From DATFBY01 sp035253585 (GTDB lineage Bacteria > Gemmatimonadota > Gemmatimonadetes > Gemmatimonadales > Gemmatimonadaceae), in NCBI GenBank assembly GCA_035253585.1, contig DATFBY010000039.1:1-31632 (forward strand): DNA of 31,632 bases, in the 5' to 3' direction. Positions 31,562 through 31,632 of this stretch are shown here, piece by piece. The first letter of the stretch is position 1, and each line of letters begins with the position of its first letter. The translations under genes were made by a program, and so were the position numbers. The notes below the pieces were generated by a model. The model was not told the origin of the DNA. It ran no database searches and saw only the letters and a list, made by a program, of their open reading frames with translations.

Positions 31562-31602
31562 GCGCGACGTGCCTAACCACGTTACGTGGATGCACGTCGC
31601 GC
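31562..31602. repeat. Two-tier hairpin near right edge
   Basis: An outer perfect 11-bp stem (GCGCGACGTGC 31562-31572 with GCACGTCGCGC 31592-31602) encloses an inner stem CCACG/CGTGG with loop TTA. The GCCTAAC word at 31571 sits at the junction. The function is unknown: terminator, mobile-element end or regulatory RNA are all possible. Confidence 0.7.
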
Positions 31603-31632
31603 GTCGCCGCGAGATCGATAAGAAATGTGTCA

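Larger units (their letters stand above)
916..31577. repeat. Dispersed word GTTAGGC (15 copies)
   Basis: GTTAGGC starts at 916, 1771, 3291, 4857, 7777, 9569, 10515 and 14298 on the plus strand; its complement GCCTAAC starts at 2735, 6727, 13250, 17551, 22172, 26211 and 31571. Six copies (916, 1771, 2735, 3291, 9569, 22172) extend to CTCGTTAGGC. Twelve copies lie inside genes, in four different codon frames. At about 65% G+C roughly 4 copies of the 7-mer and fewer than one of the 10-mer would be expected by chance. Confidence 0.85.
31506..31632 (+). other. Possible partial open reading frame at right edge
   Basis: An ATG at 31506 opens a frame of 42 codons with no stop before the window ends (MTIHVRSRNAVASRDSSMM and onwards). 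No ribosome site or known motif is seen, and two hairpins overlap it, so coding is doubtful. The 31448-31632 gap otherwise has no gene that I can support. Confidence 0.2.

Noticed and set aside
916..31577. GTTAGGC and GCCTAAC look like integron attC R boxes
   Set aside because: They match the RYYYAAC/GTTRRRY pattern, but no two copies of opposite orientation lie within 150 bases with an imperfect palindrome between them, and most are inside housekeeping genes. The copy at 31571 is too near the edge to judge.
31448..31632. Lasso precursor peptide upstream of the B2 gene
   Set aside because: Short minus-strand frames exist (for example about 26 residues), but none shows a leader with the penultimate Thr and a core with Gly/Ala at position 1 and an acidic ring residue at 7-9.

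Overview
This is a GC-rich chromosomal segment with tightly packed genes, almost all of them housekeeping, and many GTG or TTG starts. The gene content (bacillithiol-type deacetylase, kynurenine genes, ffs-dnaX-ybaB-recR linked to mglB-mglA, a long class II aldolase) and the codon use suggest a Gemmatimonadota-like bacterium. That assignment is inference; no rRNA or tRNA gene is present to confirm it.

Left part, plus strand (1-6103): a bshB1-like deacetylase overlaps kynA (tryptophan 2,3-dioxygenase), followed by kynB (kynurenine formamidase), a GT-C/GT39-like membrane glycosyltransferase, and a cysteine desulfurase-mnmA pair that together supply and use sulfur for tRNA 2-thiouridine.

Middle, minus strand (6100-20026): an amidase, a DinB-fold protein, two tandem secreted NTF2-like plus Ig-like paralogues, dnaJ and grpE, cinA, pgsA, mglA with its roadblock partner, a small membrane protein, recR, ebfC/ybaB, dnaX, then the small SRP RNA (ffs) with its own promoter, threonine aldolase, and a small repeat-bearing lipoprotein with a clear terminator.

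Right part (20094-31447): YihY and YtxH envelope proteins, an NtrC-type sigma-54 response regulator overlapping a minimal histidine-kinase-like protein, then the glycolytic genes fba, pgi and pyk with an MBL hydrolase, all on the minus strand. A plus-strand lipoprotein and a minus-strand transaldolase converge. At the right edge lies an orphan lasso-peptide B2-type protease.

Two DNA-level patterns are not explained by the genes. First, four intergenic gaps carry long inverted repeats whose arms contain short tandem units of 7 nt; the unit sequence differs at each locus but the 7-nt period does not. Second, the word GTTAGGC (or its complement) occurs 15 times, six times as CTCGTTAGGC. It appears in four different codon frames and often uses rare codons, which suggests selection on the DNA word, as for uptake, Chi-like or methylation sequences. 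No insertion sequence, CRISPR array, tRNA or rRNA gene was seen. No gap between genes exceeds 300 bases.
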